The position numbers and the translations under genes are program-made. Below are positions 46,556-58,191 of a stretch of 64,000 bases of DNA, piece by piece. Each line of letters opens with the position of its first letter. Position 1 is the stretch's first letter. The DNA is from Pseudoalteromonas piscicida. GTDB taxonomy: Bacteria > Pseudomonadota > Gammaproteobacteria > Enterobacterales > Alteromonadaceae. Below the pieces are notes generated by a model, which saw only the letters and a program-made list of their open reading frames with translations, searched no databases and was not told where the DNA came from. The stretch lies in assembly GCF_002208135.1 (NCBI RefSeq), contig NZ_CP021646.1, positions 727,501-791,500 on the forward strand, in the 5' to 3' direction.

Positions 46556-47661
46556 TATTTTAACAACATCCTCTTATCTGTTGCGATTGCCATAATAATG
46601 CCAAAACCAGCCATCAAGGTCACCATTGATGTACCGCCATAGCTGATCAGGGGCAGTGGAACACCGACTACCGGTAAGAGACCCGAAACCATTCCAATAT
46701 TTACAAAGACATAGACGAAGAAGGTCAAAGTTAGTGCCCCTGCGAGCAGCTTACTGAAAGCATCTTGTGCTTGCACCGCAATATATAATCCTCGACCAAT
46801 GATAAAAAGATACAAGCTGAGTAAAATGGTGACACCTAACAAGCCAAACTCTTCGCTCAACACCGAGAAGATAAAGTCGGTATGGCGCTCGGGTAAAAAT
46901 TCTAATTGAGATTGGGTTCCGTGTAGCCAGCCTTTGCCCTCAACGCCACCGGAGCCTATGGCAATTTTCGATTGGATGATATGGTAACCAGAGCCCAGCG
47001 GGTCGCTTTCTGGATCTAAAAAGGTCAGTACACGTTGCTTTTGATAGGCATGCATTCCGTAATGCCAAAACGCATAGCCACCGGGTACCGCGAGTAATAA
47101 ACCAGAACCGATTAAACGCCAACTTAACCCAGCTAAAAAGAGCGCAAAAATACCAGAACTGGCAATTAAGATGGAAGTACCGAGGTCAGGCTGCTCTTTG
47201 ATCAGAATGGTCGGTACTAGCACAATCACAAAGCCGATTGTTAAATTCAAAATACTAGGAGGTAAGTGTGAACGGCCAATAAACCAAGCGACCGTCATGG
47301 GCACGGCAAGTTTCATTATTTCTGAAGGTTGAAAGCGGGTAACACCTAAGTCGAGCCAGCGCTGAGCCCCTTTACTACTGACTCCAAAAAACAGCACGGC
47401 GACGAGCATGCCAAGACCCAAGAGATAAACTGGGATAGCCACACGCTTAAGCGTATTGGGGGAGAACTGCGCCATAAATAGCATGGCGACTAATGCACCA
47501 AACATGCGTGTGCCATGGCGCATCATCATGCCCATATCTTGTCCACTAGCACTATAAACAATCGCGAGACTACCAATCATCATCGTAATCAAGGCTGCAA
47601 ATAACGGTAGGTCGATATGGACTTTTTCAAATAGCGAACGCGGCTTATTCAGCGGGCTCAT
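46555..47661 (-). CDS. rodA: Peptidoglycan glycosyltransferase RodA
   Basis: 368 aa SEDS-family membrane protein with about ten helices. GVSSKGAQRWLDLG, FQPSEIMKLAVP, KEQPDLGTSI and the C-terminal GVPLPLISYGGTSM are the usual signatures. It polymerises lipid II in the elongasome with PBP2, encoded just upstream with a 4-bp overlap. Confidence 0.96.
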   Translation of the reverse strand: MSPLNKPRSLFEKVHIDLPLFAALITMMIGSLAIVYSASGQDMGMMMRHGTRMFGALVAMLFMAQFSPNTLKRVAIPVYLLGLGMLVAVLFFGVSSKGAQRWLDLGVTRFQPSEIMKLAVPMTVAWFIGRSHLPPSILNLTIGFVIVLVPTILIKEQPDLGTSILIASSGIFALFLAGLSWRLIGSGLLLAVPGGYAFWHYGMHAYQKQRVLTFLDPESDPLGSGYHIIQSKIAIGSGGVEGKGWLHGTQSQLEFLPERHTDFIFSVLSEEFGLLGVTILLSLYLFIIGRGLYIAVQAQDAFSKLLAGALTLTFFVYVFVNIGMVSGLLPVVGVPLPLISYGGTSMVTLMAGFGIIMAIATDKRMLLK

Positions 47662-49526
47662 TGCTGTTGCTCCTTCTCAAGCGGGTAGGCTGAAAAGTAA
47701 TAATCCATCACTTGTCGTGCCATTGGCGCTGCGATAGCACTACCACCACCTTGGTTTTCGACCACCACGGTAATAACAATTTGAGGGTCATCAAAAGGTG
47801 CAAAGCCCACGTAGATACCGTTGTCTCGGTGTTTTTCTTTTAGCTTCTTGGCATCGTATTTTTCGCCTTGAGCAATACTGATAACTTGTGCGGTACCTGT
47901 TTTACCTGCGTGGTCATAGGTCACGCCTTTAAATGCATTCTTCGCGGTGCCTATTTTTACCGTGTTGTGCATGGCTTTTAATGCGATATTCCAGTGATAA
48001 GGGTTTTTCAACACAACGGGTGGCTTTTCTTCCGTAAACAGTTGCTCCACTTCAGTGTCTTGCTTAGAGATTTGTACTAAGTGAGGCTGTCGGTGTATAC
48101 CTTTATTAACCAAAATGCTCAGCGAGTTAGCTATCTGCATTGGGGTAGCGGTCCAATAGCCTTGTCCTATCCCAACAGAAATCGTATCTCCGGGGTACCA
48201 CGACTCTTTAAAACGTTCTCTTTTCCATTCAACCGATGGCAAAATGGCGGAGGTTTCTTCATGAATATCGATACCAGAAAGCTCACCAAAGCCAAACTGG
48301 TTCATAAAGTCGCTAATTTTGGTTATGCCGAGTTTATATGCGGTTTCGTAAAAATAGGTGTCACAAGACTGTTCAATAGCCTTGTACACATCAACGTGTC
48401 CGTGACCCCACGGACGCCAGTCACGCCATTTATGTTTTACGTTGGGAATTTGAAAAAAACCGGGATCCCATATTTCGGTGTTCTCTTTCACCACACCTTC
48501 TTCCAGCGCAAGCACTGCAAGGTGAGGTTTCACTGTGGAAGCAGGTGCATAACGGCCTTGAGTTGCACGGTTGATAAGCGGTCTGTCTGGGTTGAGCAAG
48601 GCTCGGTAGTCTTTGCCGCTAATCCCGTGAACGAACAGATTCGGGTCGTAACTTGGGTTGGAATAGAGCGCTAAAATTCCGCCATCGCGTGGATCCATGA
48701 CGATGATCGCGCCTCGGGTGTCTTTAAGTACGTGTTGTACTATTTGTTGCAAGCCGATATCAAGCGTTAGCACCAAGTCTTTACCTGGTTGTGGCGTTTC
48801 CATGCTTAATGTACGAATGATACGACCGCGGTTATTCACCTCGACGCGACGAGAGCCAACAATACCATGCAGCTGCTCTTCATAAAACTTTTCGACACCG
48901 AGTTTGCCAATATCATGGGTGGCACGATAGTTAGTGTCTTTTCCCTCTAGCTCTAGGTCAAAGAGTTCTTCTTTGTTCAGTTTTGCGACATAGCCAAGGG
49001 CGTGAGTGAGGGTGTCGCCATAAGGATAATAACGGGATAAGCGCGCTTCAACACTAAAGCCAGGCAAGCGGTGTTGGTTAACCGAGAGGATCGCAACTTC
49101 TTCTTCATTCAGACGACCCTTTAGTACTTGGCTCTTGAAGCGGCGGTTATGTTTGATTTCCTTTTTGAAATCTTCTACTTCTTGCTCAGAAATTTCGATG
49201 AGTTGACGTACAGAAACTAATGATGCTTCGAGATCTTCAACGTCTTCTGGGATCACTTCAAGGTTGTAAACAGGGCGATTTTCGGCGAGCAAGACACCAT
49301 TGCGGTCGTAAATCAGACCACGGTTAGGGGCGACCGGAATGACTTTTATACGGTTATCGTTGGAGCGGGTGCGATAGGTCTCGTGCTCGGTTACCTGAAG
49401 CTTGTAGACATTGTGAAACAAGATCCCAACAATAATAACGACAAAAACAAAGCCGACAAAGGCCCGTCTCGCAAAGAGGTTAGCCTCGGCAGAATGATCC
49501 CTAATCGTCGGCCGTTTTTTTATCAT
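47658..49526 (-). CDS. mrdA: Penicillin-binding protein 2
   Basis: 622 aa class B PBP. N-terminal membrane helix (FVGFVFVVIIVGILFHNVYKL), pedestal domain, then transpeptidase with SxxK as ASTVKPH, SCDTYFY (SxN position) and KTGTAQV. It crosslinks side-wall peptidoglycan with RodA. It lies 2 bp downstream of rlmH. Confidence 0.96.
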   Translation of the reverse strand: MIKKRPTIRDHSAEANLFARRAFVGFVFVVIIVGILFHNVYKLQVTEHETYRTRSNDNRIKVIPVAPNRGLIYDRNGVLLAENRPVYNLEVIPEDVEDLEASLVSVRQLIEISEQEVEDFKKEIKHNRRFKSQVLKGRLNEEEVAILSVNQHRLPGFSVEARLSRYYPYGDTLTHALGYVAKLNKEELFDLELEGKDTNYRATHDIGKLGVEKFYEEQLHGIVGSRRVEVNNRGRIIRTLSMETPQPGKDLVLTLDIGLQQIVQHVLKDTRGAIIVMDPRDGGILALYSNPSYDPNLFVHGISGKDYRALLNPDRPLINRATQGRYAPASTVKPHLAVLALEEGVVKENTEIWDPGFFQIPNVKHKWRDWRPWGHGHVDVYKAIEQSCDTYFYETAYKLGITKISDFMNQFGFGELSGIDIHEETSAILPSVEWKRERFKESWYPGDTISVGIGQGYWTATPMQIANSLSILVNKGIHRQPHLVQISKQDTEVEQLFTEEKPPVVLKNPYHWNIALKAMHNTVKIGTAKNAFKGVTYDHAGKTGTAQVISIAQGEKYDAKKLKEKHRDNGIYVGFAPFDDPQIVITVVVENQGGGSAIAAPMARQVMDYYFSAYPLEKEQQQ

Positions 49527-49528
49527 TA

Positions 49529-49999
49529 TTATTCTCTGTGGTAAGGATGATTGTTATTTAAACTCCAGCCGCGATACAAGCTCTCGGCAACCACTATACG
49601 CACCAAAGGGTGGGGTAGGGTTAAGTTTGATAATGACCATTTTTGTTCTGCCGCAGCGATACATTCTGGCGCAAGCCCTTCGGGGCCGCCAATCAGTAAG
49701 CTAACATCACGACCGTCTAACTGCCACTTTTCCATATTGCTCGCGAGTTGGTGTGTATCCCAAGGCTTACCAGTCACTTCTAAGGTCACGATGCGATTAC
49801 CTTTTGGGATAGCGGCTAAGGTTTTTTCACCTTCTTGTTGCAAAATGCGTTTGATATCTGCGTTTTTCCCCCGTTTGCCAGCGCTAATTTCAATTAACTC
49901 CAGTGGCATATCTTTGGGGAAGCGTCTTTGATATTCGGTGAAGCCAGTTTCAACCCACTTTGGCATTTTGGTACCTACTGCAATGAGTTGGATCTTCAC
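49529..49999 (-). CDS. rlmH: 23S rRNA pseudouridine-1915 N3-methyltransferase
   Basis: 156 aa SPOUT methyltransferase. [13 protein letters not shown] and the C-terminal [29 protein letters not shown], forming the knot and SAM site, are almost invariant. It methylates the pseudouridine in helix 69 of assembled ribosomes. One base separates it from rsfS. Confidence 0.97.
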   Translation of the reverse strand: MKIQLIAVGTKMPKWVETGFTEYQRRFPKDMPLELIEISAGKRGKNADIKRILQQEGEKTLAAIPKGNRIVTLEVTGKPWDTHQLASNMEKWQLDGRDVSLLIGGPEGLAPECIAAAEQKWSLSNLTLPHPLVRIVVAESLYRGWSLNNNHPYHRE

Positions 50000-50000
50000 A

Positions 50001-50318
50001 TTAGCCCCACAGCTTTTCTAGGTCATAAAAATCACGGGTTTGATCTTGCATCACGTGTACAACAACGTCACCCAAATCAACCAACACCCACTCTCCAATG
50101 TCTTGACCTTCTTGGCCAATAGGTGTTTCTCCAGCATGGCGCGCTTCTTTTGCTACGTGGTCGGCAATCGATTGTACATGGCGTTTTGAGGTGCCTGTAC
50201 AGATCACTAAGTAATCGGTGATTGAAGAAGTTTCGCGAACGTCGAGCTTAACAATATCACGCGCTTTCATATCATCTACTTTGTCTAGCGCGAAATCTAA
50301 TAACTGTTGTGAATCCAA
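50001..50318 (-). CDS. rsfS: Ribosome silencing factor
   Basis: 105 aa. [25 protein letters not shown] and [26 protein letters not shown] are conserved. It binds ribosomal protein uL14 and blocks subunit joining in starvation. I start at the TTG at 50318 because the family N-terminus ([19 protein letters not shown]) begins there. A longer frame to 50390 would overlap the nadD end and has no homologous sequence. The TTG ribosome site is weak. Confidence 0.93.
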   Translation of the reverse strand: MDSQQLLDFALDKVDDMKARDIVKLDVRETSSITDYLVICTGTSKRHVQSIADHVAKEARHAGETPIGQEGQDIGEWVLVDLGDVVVHVMQDQTRDFYDLEKLWG

Positions 50319-50370
50319 GTTTTTGTCTCTGTATTTCAAATAATCGGCGATTTTAACATGCTTTATGAGG

Positions 50371-51006
50371 TTAATCAGCATACAAGCCATGGCTATTTAT
50401 ATAATCTATGACAGAAGTGGGCAGCCAATGTTCCAAATATTCCTCGTCTTGCAGTGCAATCGCAGCCCTAATTGTACTCGATGCAATGTCTTTTTGCTCA
50501 CCGTGAAGGAAATAACAATGTCCAGCATTGGTGGTTTGGAGCTTGTTTGGGTTATCTGTGCGTGCTTTGGCTAAATAAGCTGAGACTTTAGCATCTGGTG
50601 AGCAGTGCTCCCCTGGGCGTTGATACACCACGAGATGGCACAGCTCTGTGATTTCTTGCCATTGATACCAAGTGTGCAGACTATTAAACGAGTCCATACC
50701 CATTAAAAATAAAATTGGCTGGTTTGGATATTCGTTACGGAGCTCTTGCAGTGTTAGTAGGCTGTAGGAGGGGCCTTGACGGTTAAGCTCACGCCTATCA
50801 ATGATCAGTTTTTGTTGCCCTGATATCAAATTTGCAAGCATCGCTAGGCGATGTTCGTCACTGATGCTGGGCTTTTGCTTATGAACCGGTATGGCACAAG
50901 GTAAAAATTTTAACTCAGCAAGACTCAGCTCGTCGACGCAGCGCATCGCCATATTTAAATGACCTAAATGCGGAGGATCGAAAGTACCACCAAATAAAGC
51001 AATCAT
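50371..51006 (-). CDS. nadD: Nicotinate-nucleotide adenylyltransferase
   Basis: 211 aa nucleotidyltransferase. GGTFDPPHLGHLNMA (GxxxPxHxxH) at the N-terminus and ASSTIRAAI near the C-terminus bind ATP. It converts nicotinate mononucleotide to deamido-NAD. Four-base overlap with holA. Confidence 0.96.
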   Translation of the reverse strand: MIALFGGTFDPPHLGHLNMAMRCVDELSLAELKFLPCAIPVHKQKPSISDEHRLAMLANLISGQQKLIIDRRELNRQGPSYSLLTLQELRNEYPNQPILFLMGMDSFNSLHTWYQWQEITELCHLVVYQRPGEHCSPDAKVSAYLAKARTDNPNKLQTTNAGHCYFLHGEQKDIASSTIRAAIALQDEEYLEHWLPTSVIDYINSHGLYAD

Positions 51007-52046
51007 ACATGCTCACTCTGGCTAATTGGTAACGGCATTGCGATGGGTGTAGCAAAGGCCAGAGCGATGTGTGCCAGTGCTTGATATGGGGCTGTGAGCC
51101 TTGCTTCTTTGTATGCGGTATCAAAGTCTGCCATCATGCAGAGCAACTGTTTCATCTGCTCTAGCGTTAATCTGTCTAACGCTTGCTGCGTGATGGTTTG
51201 CTGATTTTTCCAAACATTATGCTTTTTATAGGCATCCGCAAGCGCAGTGCCGGTTTGCCATAAGGTTTTAACACCCAGAAGGGTGCGTGCTTGGTTTTGC
51301 AAGGTCCAGAGAATACTGGCAGGCTCTACATTATCACTGGCGAGCTTGTTCAATACTTTGATAATTTGTTTAGGGTTGCCACTTAGCAATCCGGTATTTA
51401 AATCAAAGATATCGAACTTAGATTGATTTAATAAGCCGCTCAGCAATTGCTGTTCATCAACTGGGTTTTTACCAAATAGTAAGGAGAGCTTTTCAAGCTC
51501 CTGATGCGTTGCAAGCAAGTTGCCTTCTGTGGCGACGAGGAGGGCGCGTTTTCCTTGTGGTGACACGGACAGCTTCAGTCGCTTACATTCATCGTCAAAC
51601 CAGCGTTCAAGATGTCGGCCCGTTAACGCATAGCAGGGGACGAATAGGCCTTTAGGCTCTAATGCTTTGAACCAAACAGTGCGTTGAACATCTTGACCCG
51701 CACCCAGCCCTTTAAAAATAACAACGACATCTGGATTGACCTGTTCGGCCAAAGACTTTAAAACAGCAACGCCTTGTGTAGGAACTTTTTGCTCATTAAA
51801 GTCGAACTCGATGAGCGTACGCGCACTGAACAAGGACATACTGTTGTACTGAGCACTGAGCTCTTGCCAGTCAAATCCAGGAAGCAGAGCAAATTTAATG
51901 ACTTCGTCAAAGCCTTGCTGCTTAGCTGCGGTTCGAATTGCAAGTACACATTCGCCTTGCTGAAAGGGTTCTTCACCAAAGACCAAATAAAAAGGCGCAA
52001 GCCCCTTACTCAGGTAATTGGAGAGTTGATTGGCATAACAACGCAT
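51003..52046 (-). CDS. holA: DNA polymerase III subunit delta
   Basis: 347 aa. LAPFYLVFGEEPFQQGECVLAIRTAA near the start, FNEQKVPTQG, and the AAA+-like lid and C-terminal collar (PASILWTLQNQARTL) identify the clamp-loader delta subunit, which opens the beta clamp. Its ATG overlaps the lptE stop by one base. Confidence 0.94.
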   Translation of the reverse strand: MRCYANQLSNYLSKGLAPFYLVFGEEPFQQGECVLAIRTAAKQQGFDEVIKFALLPGFDWQELSAQYNSMSLFSARTLIEFDFNEQKVPTQGVAVLKSLAEQVNPDVVVIFKGLGAGQDVQRTVWFKALEPKGLFVPCYALTGRHLERWFDDECKRLKLSVSPQGKRALLVATEGNLLATHQELEKLSLLFGKNPVDEQQLLSGLLNQSKFDIFDLNTGLLSGNPKQIIKVLNKLASDNVEPASILWTLQNQARTLLGVKTLWQTGTALADAYKKHNVWKNQQTITQQALDRLTLEQMKQLLCMMADFDTAYKEARLTAPYQALAHIALAFATPIAMPLPISQSEHV

Positions 52047-52540
52047 TACAGCTGCGACAACTCTCGAATAATACGTTGGCTTGCAAGACGGCGCATCTCA
52101 GTTAGGATCAGCTCAAGCTCTTTTGCTTTTGCTAGCGCATTGTCTGGGTCATCCTGATAGTTGCGATACAGCTCGAACATTTGCTTAACGGGCTTTTGGC
52201 CCGGACGACTCAAACGGTACGACACGCGATACGCCAGTTCATACTGAGCAACCTGACCATTTTTGAACAAACTGAGTGTTTGACGTTCAAGTGAATCATT
52301 GTACAAGTACAACTCAGCAGCTTGCTTGGTATTTTTTGGCGTAAGGGATACCTGTGCACGCTGAAGATCTGACTGTAGCTGTTCAAACAAGGCTGAGCGC
52401 TTGTCGTCACCGCTTAAGGTGATTTCTTTTAGATCGTCAGGAAGGTAAGAGGCCTGCTTGAGATGAAAACCGCAGCTCGCCACGAAGAAGCAAGCTAGCA
52501 AAACTGCTAGCTTGCTGGTGTGCCAAAATAGGCTACGCAT
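52046..52540 (-). CDS. lptE: LPS-assembly lipoprotein LptE
   Basis: 164 aa from the ATG at 52540. Signal sequence LAVLLACFFVASC ends in a lipobox, then GFHLKQASYLPDDLKEITLSGDD, typical of LptE. It plugs the LptD barrel in the outer membrane for lipopolysaccharide export. The longer frame (13 extra codons) overlaps leuS and would bury the lipoprotein signal, so the inner ATG is preferred. It lies one base after the leuS stop. Confidence 0.93.
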   Translation of the reverse strand: MRSLFWHTSKLAVLLACFFVASCGFHLKQASYLPDDLKEITLSGDDKRSALFEQLQSDLQRAQVSLTPKNTKQAAELYLYNDSLERQTLSLFKNGQVAQYELAYRVSYRLSRPGQKPVKQMFELYRNYQDDPDNALAKAKELELILTEMRRLASQRIIRELSQL

Positions 52541-52541
52541 C

Positions 52542-55129
<2,588 letters not shown>

Positions 55130-55294
55130 CTAGGGTTCCAAACATCTGGCAAAATTAATAGAAAATTGCTCGATAGCATACCCGAAATTGACCAGCAATC
55201 ACAGCACCTAAGGTGGAATTATTTTAGTCCGAAATAAGCTATGGATCATTGCAAAAAATAGCCATCGTCAAATGCTATCAATGCAACTATAAAT

Positions 55295-55313
55295 GCAAAT
55301 GGTTAACATTAAC
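55295..55313 (+). promoter_or_regulatory. Possible Fur box upstream of the TonB-dependent receptor
   Basis: GCAAATGGTTAACATTAAC matches the 19-bp Fur consensus (GATAATGATAATCATTATC) at 13 positions by eye. Just downstream TTGCCT, 17 bp, TACTAT could be the promoter. This suggests iron control of the receptor. Confidence 0.4.
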
Positions 55314-55391
55314 CTTGCCTTTATTGTGCTTTATCAATACTATATTGCCGCTTTTTACATCATTATTATTCTAAATCCAGCAAGGATAACC

Positions 55392-57527
55392 ATGTTAAAA
55401 ACTACTCTCAGTATGGTAGCGTTGGCTGTTAGCGCAGCAGCCATTGCAGACGATACCAATGTTAAAGATCTTCAAGCTGCAGATCTGGAGCATATCGTGG
55501 TCTCGGGCAGCCGTGTGTTTGAAAGCATTGATGAAGTGCCTGCCTCCATTACGATTATTAATCAAAAACAAATTGAAGATCATTTAAAAGTAAATCCAGA
55601 ATTACAAAGCTTGTTATCTCAAATTGTTCCTGGTCTTGCTCCGGATACGGGTAGTTCAAGTAATACTGGGCAATCGTTGCGTGGACGTGCACCACTGGTG
55701 ATGATTGACGGTGTACCTCAGTCTACACCACTGCGAAATGGTTCTTTGGGTGTAAAAACACTCGATCCAAGTGCTATCGCGCGTATAGAAGTGATCAAAG
55801 GAGCAACCTCAATTTATGGTAATGGTGCTTCAGGCGGGATCATTAACTACATCACCAAGCAGGCCAAAAGTGACGGCAAGCCAGTAGGTGAAATTAGCCT
55901 ATCCAGCCGCTTTAGCGCAGTAAAGCTTGCAGAGAGTGCGGGTGCTCGAATTGCGGGCGCGATTAATGGCCGCGTTGACCAGTTTAGTTATTTAGTCACG
56001 GCAAGCTATGAAGAAAATGGTGTTCAGCGTGATGCCCAAGGCGATATTCTAGGTTTACAGTATGGTCTGTCGGATACTGTGACAGAAAACTATTTTACTA
56101 AGCTTGGCTATGACTTTGATGAAGACAAGCAACTGCAATTTAGCTACAACTTCTACAGTTCTCAGCAAAAAACTGACCTAGGTGATGTGTTTGGTAACAT
56201 CAATTTAGGTGAAAAATCTTACGCTATTCACGTGCCACCAGCTCAGCAAAAACAAGGTAAGCCTCAAGGGCCAGAAGGTAATGAAAACATTACTTTGAAA
56301 TACACCGATATAGAAGTTTTTGCTAATACACAAATGACGCTTGATGCGTATATGCAAGACATTGAGAACGTGTTCTTCTTCTCTCCAAGCTTAGCAAACC
56401 CTGATGAAGGATACACTGGCGGTCAATCTATCATCCGTTCTGAAAAAAAGGGGGCGCGTGCGACATTTAATACCTTGGTTGATTTTGACAATGTCCAAGC
56501 TACCTTCATTTATGGTATCGATGCGTTGAATGATGTGACCTCACAGCCACTTGTCGATGGTCGTATTTGGGTGCCAGAAATGGACATGGAAAGCATCGCA
56601 GGTTACCTACAGACCAAGTGGATTGTTGCGGATGATCTAGTGTTAAAAGCGGGAGTGAGACAAGAAAGTATTGATCTTGCGGTAGCTGATTACCAAACAC
56701 TAAAACTTTGCCGTTCAGCGGATCAGTGCTCTGTGCCACTTAACGTGAAAGGTGACATCATTGACTATGATGCCACAACTTACAATGTGGGTATTAAATA
56801 TAACGCGAATGAAAAGTTCAGCCCATTCGCCAGTTACTCGCAGGGCTCTGATATCTCCGATATTGGCCGTCTGCTGCGCAGTGCAACGGTAGAAGACATA
56901 GGTCAAATTCAAACAGAAGCATCGATTGTTGATAACTACGAAATCGGTTTTAACTCTCAATTTGAGACGTTACGATTTGAATTTGCGGCATATAGAAGTA
57001 CGTCTGAGTTTGGCACAACGAATAAATTCAATGAAGTAACCGGAGTTTATGAGCCTGTTCGAGCACCACAAAAAATATGGGGCTATGAGGCACTTGTCGA
57101 TTACAAGATCAATGACACGCTAAAACTCATTGCGACATATAGCTATGTAGAGGGTAAAGATTCCGAAGCCGATACTTATCTTGGCTCTAGACAAATTAGC
57201 CCACCAAAGCTTACGGCAAACCTAAACTGGCAGCCAGTTGATGCGCTATCGATGACGTTAAGCTGGTTACATGTGGGCGACCGTAAACGTTTTGAGCGGA
57301 ACGATAAAGGCAACTATGTTGGCGATCAAGGTCCAATTGACAGCTACAACGTGGTTAACTTTAGTGGTCAATATCAATTCGACCAAAGTTGGCAAGCTTT
57401 TGTTGGAATTGAAAACTTATTTAACTCAGACTACTACCCAGCTCGCGCACAAGCCTATACGTACGGTGGCTACAATATTAAAGGCCTTGGTACAACAGCG
57501 ACCGTTGGCGTGAAGTATCGTTTCTAA
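55392..57527 (+). CDS. TonB-dependent outer-membrane receptor (siderophore type)
   Basis: 711 aa from the ATG at 55392, preceded by AAGGA; an upstream extension of 33 codons lacks a ribosome site and is hydrophobic without a signal cleavage. Signal peptide (LSMVALAVSAAAIA), TonB-box-like EHIVVSG, plug domain with SLRGRAPLVMIDGVPQSTPL and IEVIKGATSIYGNGASGGIINYIT, 22-strand barrel, and the terminal Phe (VKYRF) required for BAM insertion. The late FSPFASYSQGSDISDIGRLLRSA and ENLFNSDYYPARAQ segments are typical of ferric-siderophore receptors. The ligand is unknown. No transport genes lie next to it. Confidence 0.92.
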   Translation: MLKTTLSMVALAVSAAAIADDTNVKDLQAADLEHIVVSGSRVFESIDEVPASITIINQKQIEDHLKVNPELQSLLSQIVPGLAPDTGSSSNTGQSLRGRAPLVMIDGVPQSTPLRNGSLGVKTLDPSAIARIEVIKGATSIYGNGASGGIINYITKQAKSDGKPVGEISLSSRFSAVKLAESAGARIAGAINGRVDQFSYLVTASYEENGVQRDAQGDILGLQYGLSDTVTENYFTKLGYDFDEDKQLQFSYNFYSSQQKTDLGDVFGNINLGEKSYAIHVPPAQQKQGKPQGPEGNENITLKYTDIEVFANTQMTLDAYMQDIENVFFFSPSLANPDEGYTGGQSIIRSEKKGARATFNTLVDFDNVQATFIYGIDALNDVTSQPLVDGRIWVPEMDMESIAGYLQTKWIVADDLVLKAGVRQESIDLAVADYQTLKLCRSADQCSVPLNVKGDIIDYDATTYNVGIKYNANEKFSPFASYSQGSDISDIGRLLRSATVEDIGQIQTEASIVDNYEIGFNSQFETLRFEFAAYRSTSEFGTTNKFNEVTGVYEPVRAPQKIWGYEALVDYKINDTLKLIATYSYVEGKDSEADTYLGSRQISPPKLTANLNWQPVDALSMTLSWLHVGDRKRFERNDKGNYVGDQGPIDSYNVVNFSGQYQFDQSWQAFVGIENLFNSDYYPARAQAYTYGGYNIKGLGTTATVGVKYRF

Positions 57528-57543
57528 GCTAATAGCAATGACT

Positions 57544-57600
57544 TTTGGCTTCATAATCTGAAGCCAAATGGGTTTGCTGAGCACCAAGTTCAGCAAACCC
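57544..57600 (+). terminator. Two tandem hairpins after the TonB-dependent receptor gene
   Basis: First TTTGGCTTCA / TGAAGCCAAA (10 bp, loop TAATC), then GGGTTTGCTGA / TCAGCAAACCC (11 bp, 9-nt loop), both perfect and directly adjacent. Neither has a T-run. They start 16 bp after the stop codon. Confidence 0.6.
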
Positions 57601-57661
57601 TAATACAATGAATGGTATATCTGGTCTACACTTAATCTATCGGCGAAACAGGAGTGTAGCA

Positions 57662-58120
57662 ATGGCGGATTATCAAAAATGGCTGGATCAATTTTCCGAT
57701 TGGCTCAAAGACGTCAAAGAACATGAAATTGACGATTTATCTAAGCGATTCTGGGAAGCGCAGAGCGCACTGAAAGACTACACCAAACAAACCTATGATG
57801 ATTATAGTTACTATCTAAAACGTGACTTGGAACATCTTCTCGAAAACAAAACCTTCTACGATGAAGCGGCTTGGAGTGAACTCAAAGCCAACATCTTATT
57901 CGAAATATCCCAATTAGAAGATAGAACTCAACTTGAGTGGTCCGCACTTTTAAAAGATTTTGAACACCAAGGTATTTATAAAGAAGGTGAATGGATAGCT
58001 TTGGGACAATTAGTGTGTAAGAATTGTGGCTATAAATTAGATGTTTATTATGCCATCAAGATCCCAGCTTGCAGCGAGTGCGGGCATGGGGAATATACTA
58101 GAAAAGCATTAGCGCCCTAA
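57662..58120 (+). CDS. ybeL: YbeL-like zinc-ribbon protein (DUF1451)
   Basis: 152 aa from the ATG at 57662, which has AGGAG seven bases upstream. A helical, strongly charged N-terminal ~115 residues (WLDQFSDWLKDVKEHEIDDLSKRFWEA, LEHLLENKTFYDEAAWSEL) is followed by a zinc ribbon with CKNCG and CSECGHGEYTRK. E. coli ybeL also sits next to leuS, supporting orthology. Function is unknown; zinc-ribbon ends of this type often bind nucleic acid or protein. A hairpin overlaps the stop codon. Confidence 0.88.
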   Translation: MADYQKWLDQFSDWLKDVKEHEIDDLSKRFWEAQSALKDYTKQTYDDYSYYLKRDLEHLLENKTFYDEAAWSELKANILFEISQLEDRTQLEWSALLKDFEHQGIYKEGEWIALGQLVCKNCGYKLDVYYAIKIPACSECGHGEYTRKALAP

Positions 58121-58156
58121 AGTGTGGGCGCTCAGCTTGGCAGCACCAAGTTGAGT
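58111..58156 (+). terminator. Hairpins at the end of the ybeL-like gene
   Basis: AGCGCCC / GGGCGCT (7 bp, loop includes the TAA stop), then CTCAGCTTGG / CCAAGTTGAG with one wobble pair. As after the TonB receptor gene, there are two hairpins without a T-run, and both second hairpins contain AGCACCAAGTT. Confidence 0.5.
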
Positions 58157-58191
58157 AGACTAACGTATGCGAATAATACAAAGAAGTTAGA

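Noticed and set aside
48081..48674. 197-codon plus-strand frame
   Set aside because: Antisense to the PBP2 gene, whose catalytic motifs are intact.
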